64,000 bases of DNA from Chaetoderma sp. LZ-2023a (GCA_034401795.1 CM067367.1:28349916-28413915), one strand, 5' to 3'; numbered from the stretch's first letter, positions 9,386-21,358 are shown. Numbers and translations are program-made. Notes: generated from the letters alone by a model not told the origin.

Positions 9386-9765
9386 TACCCTTGGAGCAGG
9401 TGGTCTGTTTGGCACTTCGAGCCGACCGCCCACCACGCATCTATTTACTAACAACTTGAAACATGGCATTGTTTGTAAACAAAATGTGCATATGTATGAC
9501 TATTTGCAGAAATAACTTTTATTTTATTGGATGGTAAAATAAAGTACCTTGGTACAAAGTACTTTTACGACATACCTGTGCGGCCACACGTCATCTGCGA
9601 TTGGAAAGTTTCTTTGAGTATCTCAGGATCCAGAATTTTATGCTATTCTATAGAAGGTGGTAAGCATTTAACCCTTTGGTTTCTAAATTTGGTCAAAAAT
9701 ATCAGAATATTTGCTTATTAAATGTCCATTTGCGGGTCAAAAACAGCCTTCTCTTCGCCAGAACA
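9386..9765. other. No recognisable feature
   Basis: Nothing supported beyond short chance ORFs. Confidence 0.4.
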
Positions 9766-9767
9766 CA

Positions 9768-9815
<48 letters not shown>

Positions 9816-9832
9816 CAGACACACACACATAT
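9766..9832 (+). repeat. (ACGC)n then (AC)n microsatellite
   Basis: Alternating purine-pyrimidine tetranucleotide tract, followed by dinucleotides. Confidence 0.95.
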
Positions 9833-10496
9833 ATATGTGGCTATGTTGTCATTGTTCATTCGTTCGTTTATTTGCCATTCCTCGCTCGTTAGTTTGTTTG
9901 TTAGTCTGTCGGTCAAGTGGATCGGGATGGGCTGAGTGAGTAGAGGGCATATGGGTCGGTCGAGCTGTTGGTTCATAAACACCTGCACACTCTGCCACGG
10001 TTGCTAAATCCCAGGTGGTAGCTTCTCCACCATCATTACCTCATCAAAGACGGCTTCAGAGAGCTTCAATTACAACTTCAAAACACCTCTGTCATTCTCT
10101 GCCACTGGTGTGACGGAGCATGTGGATACTCGTGAATTTTGAATGGCGTTACTCTCCGTTCCTAAAGCTTAACATCAAAGAGAACACCGATAGTAAATAA
10201 TATACAGCTACTATTCACGGAAACTGATTCCATTTAAAATTGAACAGGCACTCGAAAAATCTGCCAGGCGATATTGGCGGCTCTTAATACAGCATGATGG
10301 TGAGAAACCTTTTTCGATATCTCTCTTTGGATTACTGATGTAATTAATTCGCTCGTAATTCAAAGGTCGATCAACCGTGTCGAAGAATGCCGTGTCGAAG
10401 AATGAATGTTGCGATGCATTGAAACCTGTGTATAGCGGGCACTGTATGGGCTACCAGAAAGTGGTCAGTAAAACAGAGGTGGTTGCTTTATACAAC
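9833..10496. other. No recognisable feature
   Basis: Unique-looking sequence. A 14-bp direct repeat (CGTGTCGAAGAATG) at about 10377-10405 is the only structure seen. Confidence 0.4.
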
Positions 10497-10509
10497 TTAG
10501 TATCTACTT

Positions 10510-10715
10510 AGATAGTTGTTGGGGTCAAAAGACGGTACTTCATTAAGACGCGTGGTCTTACGATCACACGTCTTAAAGAACCACCATCGTATGTCTCCAA
10601 AAAGCAAGTGGCCAAATGGGTATGTCCTTCCCGCGATTAACCATGCGAGTACAATTTTCATAGATTGTTCGGTTATCGAGCCAGTCATTCCGGATGTAAG
10701 TTTTAAAAAATAATG
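10510..10715. mobile_element. Decayed palindromic MITE mosaic (M3 half plus TTAAAGAACCACCATC motif)
   Basis: Contains CGTCTTAAAGAACCACCATC, also the arm of the palindrome at 20.2 kb, and GGTTATCGAGCCAGTCATTC, the M3 half-arm. Two palindromic families are recombined or nested here. Confidence 0.5.
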
Positions 10716-11294
10716 ACGACGATAAAAATAGTCTTCACTTAACCTGCCAATATGCATTCCCCAATACTATTTCAGCTGCATTTTTTCGGCCGGTTTAACC
10801 AATAAAGTATGGCCGTATATTATATATCAACCCACCCTACTCCATATCCTTTTTCGGGTGGGGGGGGGGGGGGGGAAGGCGAATATATAGAAAAGAATTA
10901 ATATGTTTAATGACGGACAGATTCAAAATTAAATCCCGAACTGAGGATTCATATTTATCCCCAGAAATGCCTGAGATGCCATCCGAGCGCAGCTAGATAT
11001 CACAGTTTCCCCAGGAGATGAAACGGAATTTCTAAATTCCTTGTTTATAGAAGACTAGCGATGAATCGCGAGTAACCACTAAATAGCGCATACCATGATT
11101 TCCCTACGAAACGGACATAAATTCCACCGTCAAATTTGGATTTGCATTTTAATACTGGCGAAATTTATAATTTGCATCTTCTTGGATATTGAGTGGCCTT
11201 ATATATATATATAATGGGAATTGGTCTTAAAGCCTCAAAAGTGCATATATGTCCTAAAATAAGTTTAGTTTTATTTCGATAGGAGCTATCTATA
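10716..11294. other. No gene; one poly-G run
   Basis: Holds a G run of about 17 at 10858-10876 and AT-rich sequence otherwise. No coding support. Confidence 0.5.
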
Positions 11295-11541
11295 GGGACC
11301 CCTAGCTAATAGTATTAGTAAGTGGTAGTAGTTTTTATTATTGTCAAGCATTAGTTCTAGGAACCCTGTCATTGACGACGCACTGGCACTAGGATATAGC
11401 ACAGTCGTCATTGAAATGTAAGTTTTACATTTTTCAATTTTCGACCTTGGTGAGGTTCGAACCCAGCCGATTCTATGGCACCTATTCGCCAGCGCGTAGG
11501 AGCCGAGTTGTCTACCAACTGGCCTACCATCCAGAAGACAA
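11295..11541 (-). mobile_element. tRNA-derived SINE, copy 1
   Basis: On the minus strand a polymerase III box A-like TAGGCCAGTTGGTAGA (about 11530) precedes box B GGGTTCGAACC (about 11455). Then comes a body with AATGACGACTGTGCTATATC and a TGACAATAATAAAAAC tail. The same body recurs at 14.1 kb, so it is a dispersed SINE rather than a tRNA gene. Confidence 0.7.
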
Positions 11542-11559
11542 TAATCTTCTTTCACCGGA

Positions 11560-11640
11560 CCAGCTTTCAAGTTCAAGTTCACTTTATTACACTCAGGCCT
11601 TGTATAGGTATATGAGGTATTACAGTTGATACTATATTTT
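11560..11640 (-). mobile_element. LINE 3' tail fragment
   Basis: The minus strand reads ATAAAGTGAACTTGAACTTG after CTGTAATACCTCATATACC-type sequence. Short direct repeats of the TGAACTT kind are typical 3' termini of CR1/L2-like LINEs. Only the end is present. Confidence 0.4.
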
Positions 11641-12121
11641 ATGCCGGTAGATTCTATATACATAATACATATATTCATTATAGCTTTATCGACAAAATGC
11701 GATTCATACACTCGAAAGTAGCACAAGGAGAAAGGGCGAAATAATCGACAGCTATTAGATTGTGACTCAAATCGTACACTTGAAAATGGCACAAAGAGAC
11801 GGTAACGTGAGAATCGTTTTCAGTCAAATTAGTTTCAAAATATTTGGAAGTTATAAATTTTTAATTTATAAACGAGGTGCAATTCGTAAAAGGCACAAAG
11901 AGAAACTCAATTGAACATATTCACAAGTCAAATTAGTTTAAGAATACCAAACAGTTATTAAATTGATCTATCAATAATATACAGTTCATGCACACGAAGG
12001 AGAATTGAGCATTTCCCCCCAGTTAATCGTGAGAGGGCGGCAAGGGGCACTGTCGTATCCATATATCGTGTGGTGAATTGTTAAAGCATACGTTATCCTT
12101 CTCTAACCGTCTTGTGTCAAC
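11641..12121. other. Two orphan arms of the shared hairpin core
   Basis: CAGTCAAATTAGTTTCAAAA at 11822 and a decayed copy at 11928 are right arms of the M1/M2 core without the rest of a MITE. Otherwise nothing is recognised. Confidence 0.5.
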
Positions 12122-12524
12122 TTAACCCTTTAATGATCAACTTGGTCAAAAAACGACCGCTGCAGTGATCTTGAGAAATGTCCATTTGCGGGCAAGGAGA
12201 ACATTCCCGAAAACTCACCGCTGGAATGACTGGCTCGGTTAGCGAGCCAGTCATTCCAGTGGTAACTTCCCAAGACTACGCCTCCTGGTCCGCAACTGGA
12301 CATTGGCCAAGCAGAAATCTGAATTTTCTCGACCAACCCACTTCTGACGAATGTTCACTTGAAGGACAACAGAAATCTATTTTTCGATAAATTTTCGTTA
12401 TAAATTTACAAAAGATACTTTCCAAAAATTAAAATTTCCTTGAAAAGTATTGACAATCAAATGGTTCATTGAAGTAGTATTGTGAGCGAGCGCTTTAATG
12501 TGCTGTCGACACAAGAAGGGTTAA
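12122..12524. mobile_element. TTAA-flanked palindromic MITE family M3 (piggyBac-like), copy 1
   Basis: Bounded by TTAA at 12122-12125 and 12521-12524, with ends CCCTTTAA and AAGGG. TTAA duplications with CCC-starting ends are the piggyBac signature. The centre is the palindrome CTGGAATGACTGGCTCGG / CGAGCCAGTCATTCCAG (about 12212-12262). Flanking arms GTCTTGAGAAATGTCCATTT are shared by many copies in this window. Confidence 0.65.
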
Positions 12525-12599
12525 ATTGCAAATTATTACATATACATATATAAGGCTGTTACACTCAATGGACTATTGGGACATATCGATTACATGTCC

Positions 12600-13965
12600 T
12601 CCTCACTCGCCATCATTATTTTTCCTGGGCCTCCTTGAAAATATAAAAAACTTACATATTTTTTTAAGCACAGGTACGTTGCACATTGTTAGAAGCTCTT
12701 TTGTTTTGTTAGGATTTGCGCTTGTAGTATAGTAAAGTGGGAAAAATTTTGCTCTTAAATCATTGTATTTATTGCATTTATAAAGAGTGATTGTCGTCAT
12801 CGAGTTCGTCACAAGTTGTACATAGTCTGTTTTGTCTATCAATTTTCGTCCATCGTCCGGTTTCAATGGTCAGTTTATGGTTTAGTGTCCTAAAATGAAA
12901 TAGAGTAATGGCGTTTCTCGTTGTGAGAACATTAAAATAATTTTCAAATTTAATGTCTTCTTTAACGTCCTTGTAGAATAATAGTCTAGTCGGTGTGTTG
13001 AGTTTATCTTTCCATGTATTCATATATTGCATCTGGAACGTATTCTTTGTCACCTTTACTATATGGTGCTTGTTGATACACTCAGCATTAAATATGTGTA
13101 CTTGATTTGTTTCTTGGAGGATCGACTGTATTTCTGTTAACCATGCAAAATTAAAATTATCCTAGATAGATCTGTCCAAAACCGGATCATGTTAGTCTTG
13201 GTGGTAATACTTAGTGGATAACGCCCTGTTTCTCCATACAACATTAAATTGGGTTGGGGTGCTTTTCTTTGCGGTCAAAGTATATTTTAGAAATTGTATA
13301 TGAGAAGCTTCAAACATATCTAGGTTTTCATATTCCCAAATTTCCGACCCATACAAAATAAATGGCATTATCATAGCGTCAAATAACTTCCATTGGAGGT
13401 CTAATGGGATGTCGTGCTCTATGATTTCTCTAAGCAATTGGAACATGGCTTTTTCCCCTTGTTTTAAATTTTGGGTCCTACACTGATAAATCCCCCATGA
13501 TTTTTAAAAAGTACTCCCAGAAAGAGATACTCGCTTGCTATTTCAATTTGTTCCGGACCCAGATAAAATGTTTTATTAAGTTTTTTACTTTTAGACAAAA
13601 CCATTACTTTGGTTTAACTTAAGTTAACAGTTAATTTCCAATAAGTACAATAGTTGTTAAAAATATTTAATGAAGTTTGAAGATTTTCTGCTGAGTCAGC
13701 CATTATAATAGTTTCATCTGCATACAGCAGTATGGCTAAATACAAATAAATAGTTTTTCATAACTTATATTACTAATGGGCGCCAGACCTAGTACTCCTT
13801 CTTCCGTTAAATGGATTTCCAGATCATTGACAAAAATACCGAATAGAAAGGGTGGCAGATCTTCCCCTTGTCTTACAGCAGTGGCACTGATAAAACATTC
13901 TGATTGTATTGGTTTTGCGCCACAAAAATGTTTATTGACTGATACATGTTATAAATAATGTGATA
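12600..13965 (-). pseudogene. LINE reverse transcriptase C-terminal half, 5' truncated
   Basis: Reading leftwards from 13965: QGEDLPPFLFGIFVNDLE-like RT motif 4; LLYADETIIMADS (YADD motif mutated to YADE, about 13735); FYLGPEQIEIASEYLFLG; LFDAMIMPFILYGSEIWEYE (about 13390); then FENYFNVLTTRNAITLFHFR and RTLNHKLTIETGRW (about 12900), the C-terminal block common in CR1/L2-like invertebrate LINEs. Several stops and at least one frameshift. 5' truncation is typical of incomplete reverse transcription. Confidence 0.8.
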
Positions 13966-14111
13966 ACATTTGCCTGTTATGTTGTTTCTGATGAGTGTAT
14001 GCCACAAGCCAATTCGTCACACCGTATCAACTACCCAATTCACAACCACACGAATTTACTGGAACTGTACATTCCAGACTTACCATATCTCTAGACACTG
14101 GCATGTATGTA

Positions 14112-14275
14112 GGGTTTTTTTATTGTCAAGCATTAGTTTTAGGAACCCTGTCATTGACGACGCACTGGCACTAGGATATAGCGCAGTCGTCATTGGAATG
14201 TAATTTTTACATTTTTCAATTTTCGACTTGAGCGAGGTTCGAACCCAGCCGATTCTATGGCACCTATTGGTGGTG
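14112..14275 (-). mobile_element. tRNA-derived SINE, copy 2, head lost
   Basis: Nearly the same body, tail and box B (GGGTTCGAACC, about 14236) as the 11.3-kb SINE. Upstream of box B the sequence runs straight into a trinucleotide tract, so box A is missing. Confidence 0.7.
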
Positions 14276-14297
14276 GTGGTGGTAGTAGTATTAGTAT

Positions 14298-14349
<52 letters not shown>

Positions 14350-14353
14350 TGTT

Positions 14354-14413
<60 letters not shown>

Positions 14414-14414
14414 T

Positions 14415-14477
<63 letters not shown>

Positions 14478-14628
14478 GAGGAGGAGGAGAAGTAGTAGCA
14501 GTAGCAGTAGCAGTAACAGCAGCGGCAGCGGCAGCGGCAGCGGCAGCGGCAGCGGCAGCGGCAGCGGCAACGGCAGCGGCAGCGGCAGCGGCAGCGGCAA
14601 CGGCAGCGGCAGCGGCAACGGCAGCGGC

Positions 14629-14726
<98 letters not shown>

Positions 14727-14842
14727 TAGTAGCGGCAGCGGCAGCGGCAGCGGCAGCGGCAGCGGCAGCGGCAGCGGCAGCGGCAGCGGCAGTAGCAACA
14801 GCAGCGGCAGTAGCAACATCAGTAGCAGCAGCAGCAGGACTA
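14266..14842 (+). repeat. Compound trinucleotide array (GGT, AGT, GGCAGC, CAGCAG)
   Basis: About 575 bp of uninterrupted triplet repeats, switching between AGT, GGCAGC hexamers and AGC. Because no stop triplet is generated in several phases, long homopolymeric poly-Val/Ala, poly-Ser/Gly and poly-Leu ORFs appear. These are not genes. Confidence 0.97.
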
Positions 14843-15657
14843 GTAGTCGCTGTCGAGTATTGTATCTTTGACCTCTGTCCAGTGCAATCGATACAGCATG
14901 GATCTGTTTATTATAACTTTTGATAATGAAAAAACTTTTAATTAAGGCTATTATAAAGCGAGTTCAGTAAAGTGGTCGGCCAGACAAAACATCAATCGCT
15001 TCAATTAAATTCACCGATCCTATCATTAAGATCGTGACAATGTCGCATTTTTCTCCCTGACTTCTCGAGTTCACACAGTAGTTTTGACAGACGTTATGGT
15101 CAAACCAGCTATTGATATGACTGTCAGATGAATTTCCTGCTCGGCGACCCCGAAGCTGACGTTTGACATTTGCTGTCAATAGTCACTGACCTATCTGTCA
15201 ATCACAGCTTGTCGGCGAACAGTGTGTGTCTGTTAAAACTATCCGATAGCACTCAATACGACCACTGATTGTGCGAAAACCACCCGGTGGTATTTTCTGA
15301 CCAGATGTAATCGGAACGCTCGCAAACTCGCCCGGTATCCGCAGGGTGGTTATAATTAGTGAGTGGAATTGTGCTGTACAGATGTACGCCGTATGTGGTA
15401 GGGTAGCGGAATCGCGCGATCTGCATGCGTGATTTCTGGAATACTTTCCGGAATATCTCGGCCCTCGTATCTGACGGATACTTTGAATAGCTCGATAACT
15501 AAATATTGGCATTACCCCCTGCTAAATAGTAGCACCAAATGCGACCTGGGGACGGCCAACTGATCTAAGTTTACAATGTGTAAAATGTAAATACGCTGGA
15601 GATCTTTTTTTAAAAAAAGAATGGGAATTTAACTGGCCTTGTGTCAACAGTGCTTCG
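14843..15657. other. No recognisable feature
   Basis: I find no repeat family, RNA gene or splice-bounded exon here. Confidence 0.4.
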
Positions 15658-15994
15658 ATGGACCTTTTCAGTTTTAGCTATGTCCCGCCCATCTCTGATT
15701 AAGCTCCACCACGCTTCACCCGTGTTGCAATCGATCGCAATTTCCAGAAAACTATACAGGTAAGCTTTTAAATATTTTGAAACTAATTCAAATTAGTTTC
15801 AATATATTCAAAAGAATGTTTATTAAATAGTAAAATCATACAATTCGTACAACAACGCTTAGTCCGTCACCAATTAAGCGTTCCTGATGTACTTATCTAC
15901 GACATTCATGCCATCATTGATTATGACGTCATCCTACACGTCACATAGTTGATTATGACGTCCTATGATGGATGGATAACCTGGAAGGGTCCAC
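15658..15994 (+). mobile_element. MITE M1, copy D
   Basis: Both ends present (GGACCTTTTCAGTTTTAGCT / GATAACCTGGAAGGGTCC). The hairpin core is reduced to AACTAATTCAAATTAGTTTC, that is, the loop and inner arms were deleted. Two or more GACGTCA-type sites remain. Confidence 0.85.
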
Positions 15995-16169
15995 TTTCCT
16001 GAATGCTGCTTATATTAACTAACCATTTAATGGCCGAACTTTTCAAGAAAATTAAGACATATTTTATAAAATAAATTTACAATTGTAATTTACAATACTA
16101 GCTTTCTGTTGACCTACAAATAGATGTTTCTCAAGCTCACTGCACTTGTTGTTTTGTCCGACTTGTGCA

Positions 16170-16425
16170 TTAAAGGGTCAATGGTCAAGAAATTCTAAAT
16201 TTTCTGCTTAGTTAGCGTCCATTTGCAGGACAACAGAAGACTATTTTTTTGAAAATTTACCTCTGGGCTGAATAGCTCGGTATATCCGGTAATTGAGCCT
16301 GTCATTCTAGTGGTAAAATTTTAAAAATACTGTTCTCTTGGCCTACAAATCTGCATTCCTCAAGACCACTGCAGAGGCGTTTTTGTCGTCTTGGCCATCG
16401 GAGAGTTAGCCTTCAAGACACTGAT
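16170..16425. mobile_element. M3 palindromic MITE, decayed copy
   Basis: Contains GCGTCCATTTGCAGGACAAC, CAGAAGACTATTTTTTTG, a degraded central palindrome (16275-16310) and GCCTACAAATCTGCATTCCT in complementary order, matching M3 arms. Confidence 0.55.
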
Positions 16426-16429
16426 GTCA

Positions 16430-16552
16430 ATATTCTATCTTTTCCTGTATCAATAGAAGAGAAACTGGTGTAGGCTACATTTTTCAACAATTTTGATGGA
16501 AGATGTTGCTGTCTAAAATTAAAAATTTTGACATCAGAGTGCTAAGGGTTAA
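16430..16552. mobile_element. TTAA-ended MITE family M4, partial copy
   Basis: Ends CAGAGTGCTAAGGGTTAA at 16552 with upstream GAAGATGTTGCTGTCTAAAA and ACTGGTGTAGG, shared with 54.95, 58.83 and 62.03 kb. The end CCCTTAGCACTCTG beside TTAA again suggests piggyBac-type mobilisation. Confidence 0.5.
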
Positions 16553-17105
16553 GTTGGCACAAGAGGGAGTTCTAAGCTCGATATTTAGTTCACTGGTCAT
16601 TTTCTAGTTTTTCAACATGGCGTGGTTTCCAAAGACACACATATGAATGTAATCGATCAAAATAAGGTTATTGACGTACAATGTTGAGGCAACAATAGGA
16701 TGAAATACTTAATACCCATGCGTTACTGGCAAGGTGACAGATTTGGTCTTTGCTTCTTTCCGCTGTCATTCAGTTCGCTAAGCCAAGGTACAAATTATGA
16801 TAATAGTTATCGATATCGCCTCGTAACATCGATATTTGACGTGATTTGTAACAATTAACGCAACGTGTCAACGCCACAGATGTATTGGAAGTCCACCGCA
16901 GGTTAATTACCGCAGGTGGTGGTAAATAGATTTAATAACTCTGGCCTACACTATAGGCTGTGTTTCTAGAATAATATGAATTGATCGTAATATGTATTAG
17001 CTACGATATATAAGGCATATTGTATAATATTCAATTCAAAATCAGACTGTGATTGGAGATGAAAAAATGAACACAGAGTTTGGTTTTAAAATCATATTAA
17101 AGTAG
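16553..17105. other. No recognisable feature
   Basis: AT-rich, no supported element or coding region. Confidence 0.4.
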
Positions 17106-17307
17106 GTCACCCACACACGCGTGTGTCTGTGCGCATGTGTACACGCACGCACAAACTCACCACAAATGCCCTCCCGCCCTCCTGCAGGCCCCAACCCCAG
17201 CTCATGCACGCACCTCCGCATTCGCAGACGCACGCGCGCACGTGGGAAAGCAATGCACAAATGCTTAAACGCACGCAGGAACGCACGCACGCACGCACGC
17301 ACACACA

Positions 17308-17351
<44 letters not shown>

Positions 17352-17352
17352 G

Positions 17353-17407
<55 letters not shown>

Positions 17408-17785
17408 CAGACGCACGCATGTATGCACCCACGGACGGACCCAGGCACGGATGGACTCACGTACAATTGCGCACACACGCACATGCACGCATGTGCACAC
17501 ATGCACGCATACACTCACGCGCCCACGCACCCACCCATCTACCAAACAACCATCCAACAAATCAAACGCTCAAGCGAACCACAAACGCGCCACAAACTCA
17601 CCACAAACGCACAAATGCACGCACACACAAACCAACCACAAACGCACACACGCACATACAAACGGACATACGCACACACGAAATACACGCGCGTGCACGC
17701 ACACACCCGCCCAACCAAGCAACCAACCAAGCAACCACTCACCCAACTCACGCACCCACATACGCACGCACCTGCACACGTACGT
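17106..17785 (+). repeat. Large (ACGC)n-based tetranucleotide array
   Basis: About 680 bp of CACG/CGCA repeats, purest at 17281-17415, with degenerate flanks (CCAACCAAGC, CACACGCACA). All overlapping Thr/His- or Cys/Val/Arg-rich ORFs on both strands are repeat artefacts. Confidence 0.97.
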
Positions 17786-18140
17786 ATAAACGCGCTGGAG
17801 CGTCCATATATAACGTCCATTATACAAGCAACGGTTACTCTCCTTTGCGCTAGAGATATGCAAAGTTACCTCCCGTTTAGGTTGAAATAATAAAATAGTA
17901 TTATTGTCCTTTTGCTCCAGAAATGCCAAATTCCAAAAATCAAGAACTATTCTGTTGACTATTTGGAAGCTATTTTGACTGGGATTTGATTTAAACATAT
18001 TTTATTGCAGTCTTTTACAAAGGGTTTGGGTACAAGTTCTTGCAACTTACTGAGACCATTTCCCAACAGTAATATTAATGGCAGCTAATAAATAAATACA
18101 ATTAACTAACAATGAGCTGTCTATACAATTTTCCATTAAT

Positions 18141-18143
<3 letters not shown>
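17786..18143. other. Orphan hairpin-core arm; otherwise empty
   Basis: TGTTGACTATTTGGAAGCTA at about 17953 followed by TTTTGACTGGGATT is a decayed left arm of the shared core. No coding support. Confidence 0.4.

Positions 18144-18220
<77 letters not shown>
18144..18220 (+). repeat. (GA)n microsatellite
   Basis: About 75 bp of GA with one AAG interruption. Confidence 0.95.
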
Positions 18221-18225
<5 letters not shown>

Positions 18226-18725
18226 TAGACAAGTGTGTACTCCTCTTAGTAGATTGTCGTTTGCGATGTACACGCTATTATTAAAGGCACATATCCGCAC
18301 CACAATGCCCGAAAACGAACCGCCAAACCTGCGCAGTTCCGGAGAACCAAATCGTACGCCGCAATGCGACGAAACGAAAATAAATCTCAACACACCGCGA
18401 ACTCGCACAAGACAATACAATTTGCCAGATGCGAAGCCGAAATATGGACCCGTGTCCATAATTCAACTCCACAACCGAACTCCGTGTTCCCACCAGCGAG
18501 CTAATTGGGCATAACGCCACACTTGAGTATGACGTCATTCCAGATCAACTACACCGCGAGAAAACGGCCTAAGAAACATAGTCCTATATTAACCCATACG
18601 CTCGGAATCACTATGAGCCCAAGACCCACCTCGCCCCATCACATCCAGGAACACAATCTAAGCCTCTAAAAGCCATACAACTTAAACACTTACATCCCCA
18701 AGCACGCCGATGCGAACACGTACAC
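18221..18725. other. C/A-rich unrecognised segment
   Basis: The plus strand is rich in C and A with many CG dinucleotides, unlike its AT-rich surroundings. A 93-codon plus-strand frame (18233-18514) is open but resembles no family. It could be a fragment of an unknown element. Confidence 0.3.
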
Positions 18726-18727
18726 TC

Positions 18728-18830
18728 ATTATAGAGCTGCAGCTCACAGTCAAATTAGATTCAAAATATTCAACAGCTTACCTGTATACCTATCTTGAAA
18801 TTGAAATCTTGGGAAGCCAGTGTTCAGAGT
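18728..18830 (-). mobile_element. MITE M1b remnant (right arm and flank)
   Basis: CAGTCAAATTAGATTCAAAA, then TATTCAACAGCTTACCTGTA and CTTGAAATTGAAATC, the order found in M1/M1b minus-orientation copies. Confidence 0.55.
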
Positions 18831-19039
18831 GTTAAAGTTGTTATAAATTGATAACATACATAAATTTCAAATTACCCTGGGGCTATTTGTTACATTATGA
18901 GCGTCTTATCAGCGGATCTGAATACACACAAACTGTAACATCCGTAACGCGAGTAATATTGACCGAGAGCTAGTTAAATATGTGTACTTCTATTCATCCC
19001 TTAATGAGAAAATTTGAATTATTTGTACCTCTTTTATTT

Positions 19040-19234
19040 GCATATTGATTGTCCAGTTGCATGCCAAGAGAAGACTATTTTTGAAATTTGACCACTGGAA
19101 TGGCTGGCTCGATCATCGAGCCAGGCATTCCTGTGGTAAAATTTCAAAAATTGTCTTTTCTTGGCCTGTAAATTCACATTCCTCGAGACTAGCGCTAAGA
19201 TCGGTTTTAGCCGGCTTAGGTATGAAAGGGTTAA
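19040..19234. mobile_element. M3 palindromic MITE, copy at 19.0 kb
   Basis: Arms AAGAGAAGACTATTTTTGAA and TTCAAAAATTGTCTTTTCTT flank the central palindrome GGCTGGCTCGATCATCGAGC (19103-19122). The right end is AAAGGG then TTAA (19231-19234). The left end is truncated. Confidence 0.65.
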
Positions 19235-19485
19235 TATATTTGGTTGTGACGCCATCATTGTCTACACGAGGCGCCCTCGGCGTCTGAGAGTATCTAGATT
19301 TCAAAATTACATGGGGAAGTATGTTCAGCATCCAATGCATGAGAGCGGAACACCCTCTCAGAAGCATTGTCCAGTCTGCCTAGGACACCAGATACCGGTA
19401 CACAGAGCCTCACAATGCCATATTTTAAGGGCTAAGGAATTCGCCATCATCAACCCGGCACCCTCCGAATCAACTGTTCATCCCA

Positions 19486-19706
19486 CTGAATGTACGCACG
19501 CGCGCACATACGCACGCACGTACGCACGCGCGCACATACGTACGTACACACGCACATACACACCAGGCACGTACACATTGCGCATGCACACACGCACGCG
19601 CGTACCCACGCACGTACACACAGGCGCACGCGCACACGCACGCACACAAGGATGCAATCACACGCGCACGCACACACGCGCGCACGCAGACACACACACA
19701 CTCTCA
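19486..19706 (+). repeat. (ACGC/ACAC)n degenerate array
   Basis: Alternating purine-pyrimidine tetranucleotides with ACGT and GCGC variants. Overlapping ORFs are artefacts. Confidence 0.93.
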
Positions 19707-20150
19707 CATGGAAGCATCTTTATTTAATAAGTAATATATAGCCCGGTTACAATAAGCTTGGAGGTAGGATAAAAAGTAAATCTGTTATATATTTTTTAAT
19801 AATTTCATTCATCCCTATACATGCCATCACTAAATTGTCAAATGTGTTCCGATTTTCTGACAGATTAATTATTACTGTGTACACAGAGGTACAGGATTAA
19901 AGATAGTAATCCTATATTATTTTCATATTTCGTATTTAAAACCGTATGAACGTTGACGCGGGAGTTGATCTACATGAAACGGAGTACGTAATAAACTATA
20001 CCTGTAGCTACCTGCAGGCCATTAGAGGCGCGCTCGGGGAGAAACGATACGACGTTTCAGTAGATTATATCGTAAACATTTCGTTAAGGCCCACCTGCGG
20101 TGAGAACCGTAAGGTTAACTCTAACAACTGGTAGTCTCCAAATACGGTAA
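19707..20150. other. No recognisable feature
   Basis: A 62-codon frame at 19946-20134 has no family resemblance. Nothing else seen. Confidence 0.35.
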
Positions 20151-20159
20151 AGGGTGTGG

Positions 20160-20240
20160 CATTTGCGGCCACCAGATGGTGATTCTTTAAAATCGGTGGT
20201 CGGAGACCACCGATCTTAAAGAACCACCATCTTGTGTGGC
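20160..20240. repeat. Inverted repeat with GATCGGTGGTC core
   Basis: Arms GATGGTGATTCTTTAAAATC and GATCTTAAAGAACCACCATC flank GGTGGTCGGAGACCACC, giving a hairpin of about 70 bp. One arm also occurs at 10.57 kb, so this is a dispersed palindromic element. Confidence 0.75.
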
Positions 20241-20975
20241 TCCAAAGGACGGTCGGTCGTTTAGGCAGGCGTGTCCGCATTAAGCATTGTCGCACATGTC
20301 CTTTAAGATAACATCGTGGATACGCAGTTGTCGAGAATAACACGACTCTTCAAGCAGCAGTTGATAGCTTGACGTGACGAACTGGAAAATTTAATTATAT
20401 ATTTAAACGATACCTATTAAAATAATTTATATGGGTTTATTCGATAAACGGTTTTTTTCAAAATCTGCACGCGATTGCTATTCATTTATTAACAGATTGG
20501 TGAACTATTTCACAAATTGTGATATATGTATTTCCCATCATGGTGTCGTAAGTGGACATTAGTACGTCCGTGCGTGTGTGGTTACGTACACGCGTGCGTG
20601 AGCGCTTGTGTAGGTTTTAGTATTTTTATACACTAATTTGGAGAGGCAGTGAGACTTTACTCACAGAATATAATAAACCGAAAGAAGCGCATTAGCTTAA
20701 GAAATTTCATCATATTCTAGGTTATGTTTGGGGCATTGAAGCGCATCAATAAAGGCTAATTATACAGGTAGTAATTTTACAGTGTATCTCATTTCTCTTT
20801 GAATATAATATCTGTGTTAGCCATGGACCATCAGACACTTGCTCCAGCCCTTATTTCTGCCCAATTATAGTATAACTGAAATTTAAAATTAAAGATATCG
20901 CTCAAAATGCAAAAAGTGGCTTCTCAAGCCGTGTATCTTTCAAAATTTTAAAGGAAAGCCAGATTCGTCAAGTGG
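20241..20975. other. No recognisable feature
   Basis: AT-rich with a short GT/CG-rich patch near 20570-20615. No supported gene. Confidence 0.4.
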
Positions 20976-21206
20976 GTCGATCTGATAAGTCACTCACGTA
21001 TATGACGTAATAATCAACTAGGTCACATGTGGACTGACGTCACAATCATAATGACGTATTATAACTCCGTCATAAAGTTCGAACAGTCCGTCAAGTTTAC
21101 GAATCGTATGTCTTTGATGTATTTACTATTCAATAAATATTCTGTTTATTCTTGCCTATTGTGAAACTAATTTCACTCGGAGTTGTTGCTGCTGTCATAT
21201 GCAGCA

Positions 21207-21271
<65 letters not shown>

Positions 21272-21300
21272 AAACCCACACCCACTACCCCCCCCCCCCA

Positions 21301-21358
<58 letters not shown>

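Noticed and set aside
11450-11540. Possible functional tRNA gene with box A and box B
   Set aside because: The same unit with identical downstream body recurs at 14.1 kb and ends in a TGACAATAA tail, the structure of a SINE.
14190-14923. Very long poly-Leu, poly-Val/Ala and poly-Ser/Gly open frames
   Set aside because: They are translations of an uninterrupted trinucleotide array without stop triplets; no flanking coding sequence supports a protein.
17042-17998. Thr/His/Arg-rich and Cys/Val/Arg-rich frames of up to 255 codons
   Set aside because: All phases of an (ACGC)n array are stop-poor on both strands; this is repeat composition, not coding.
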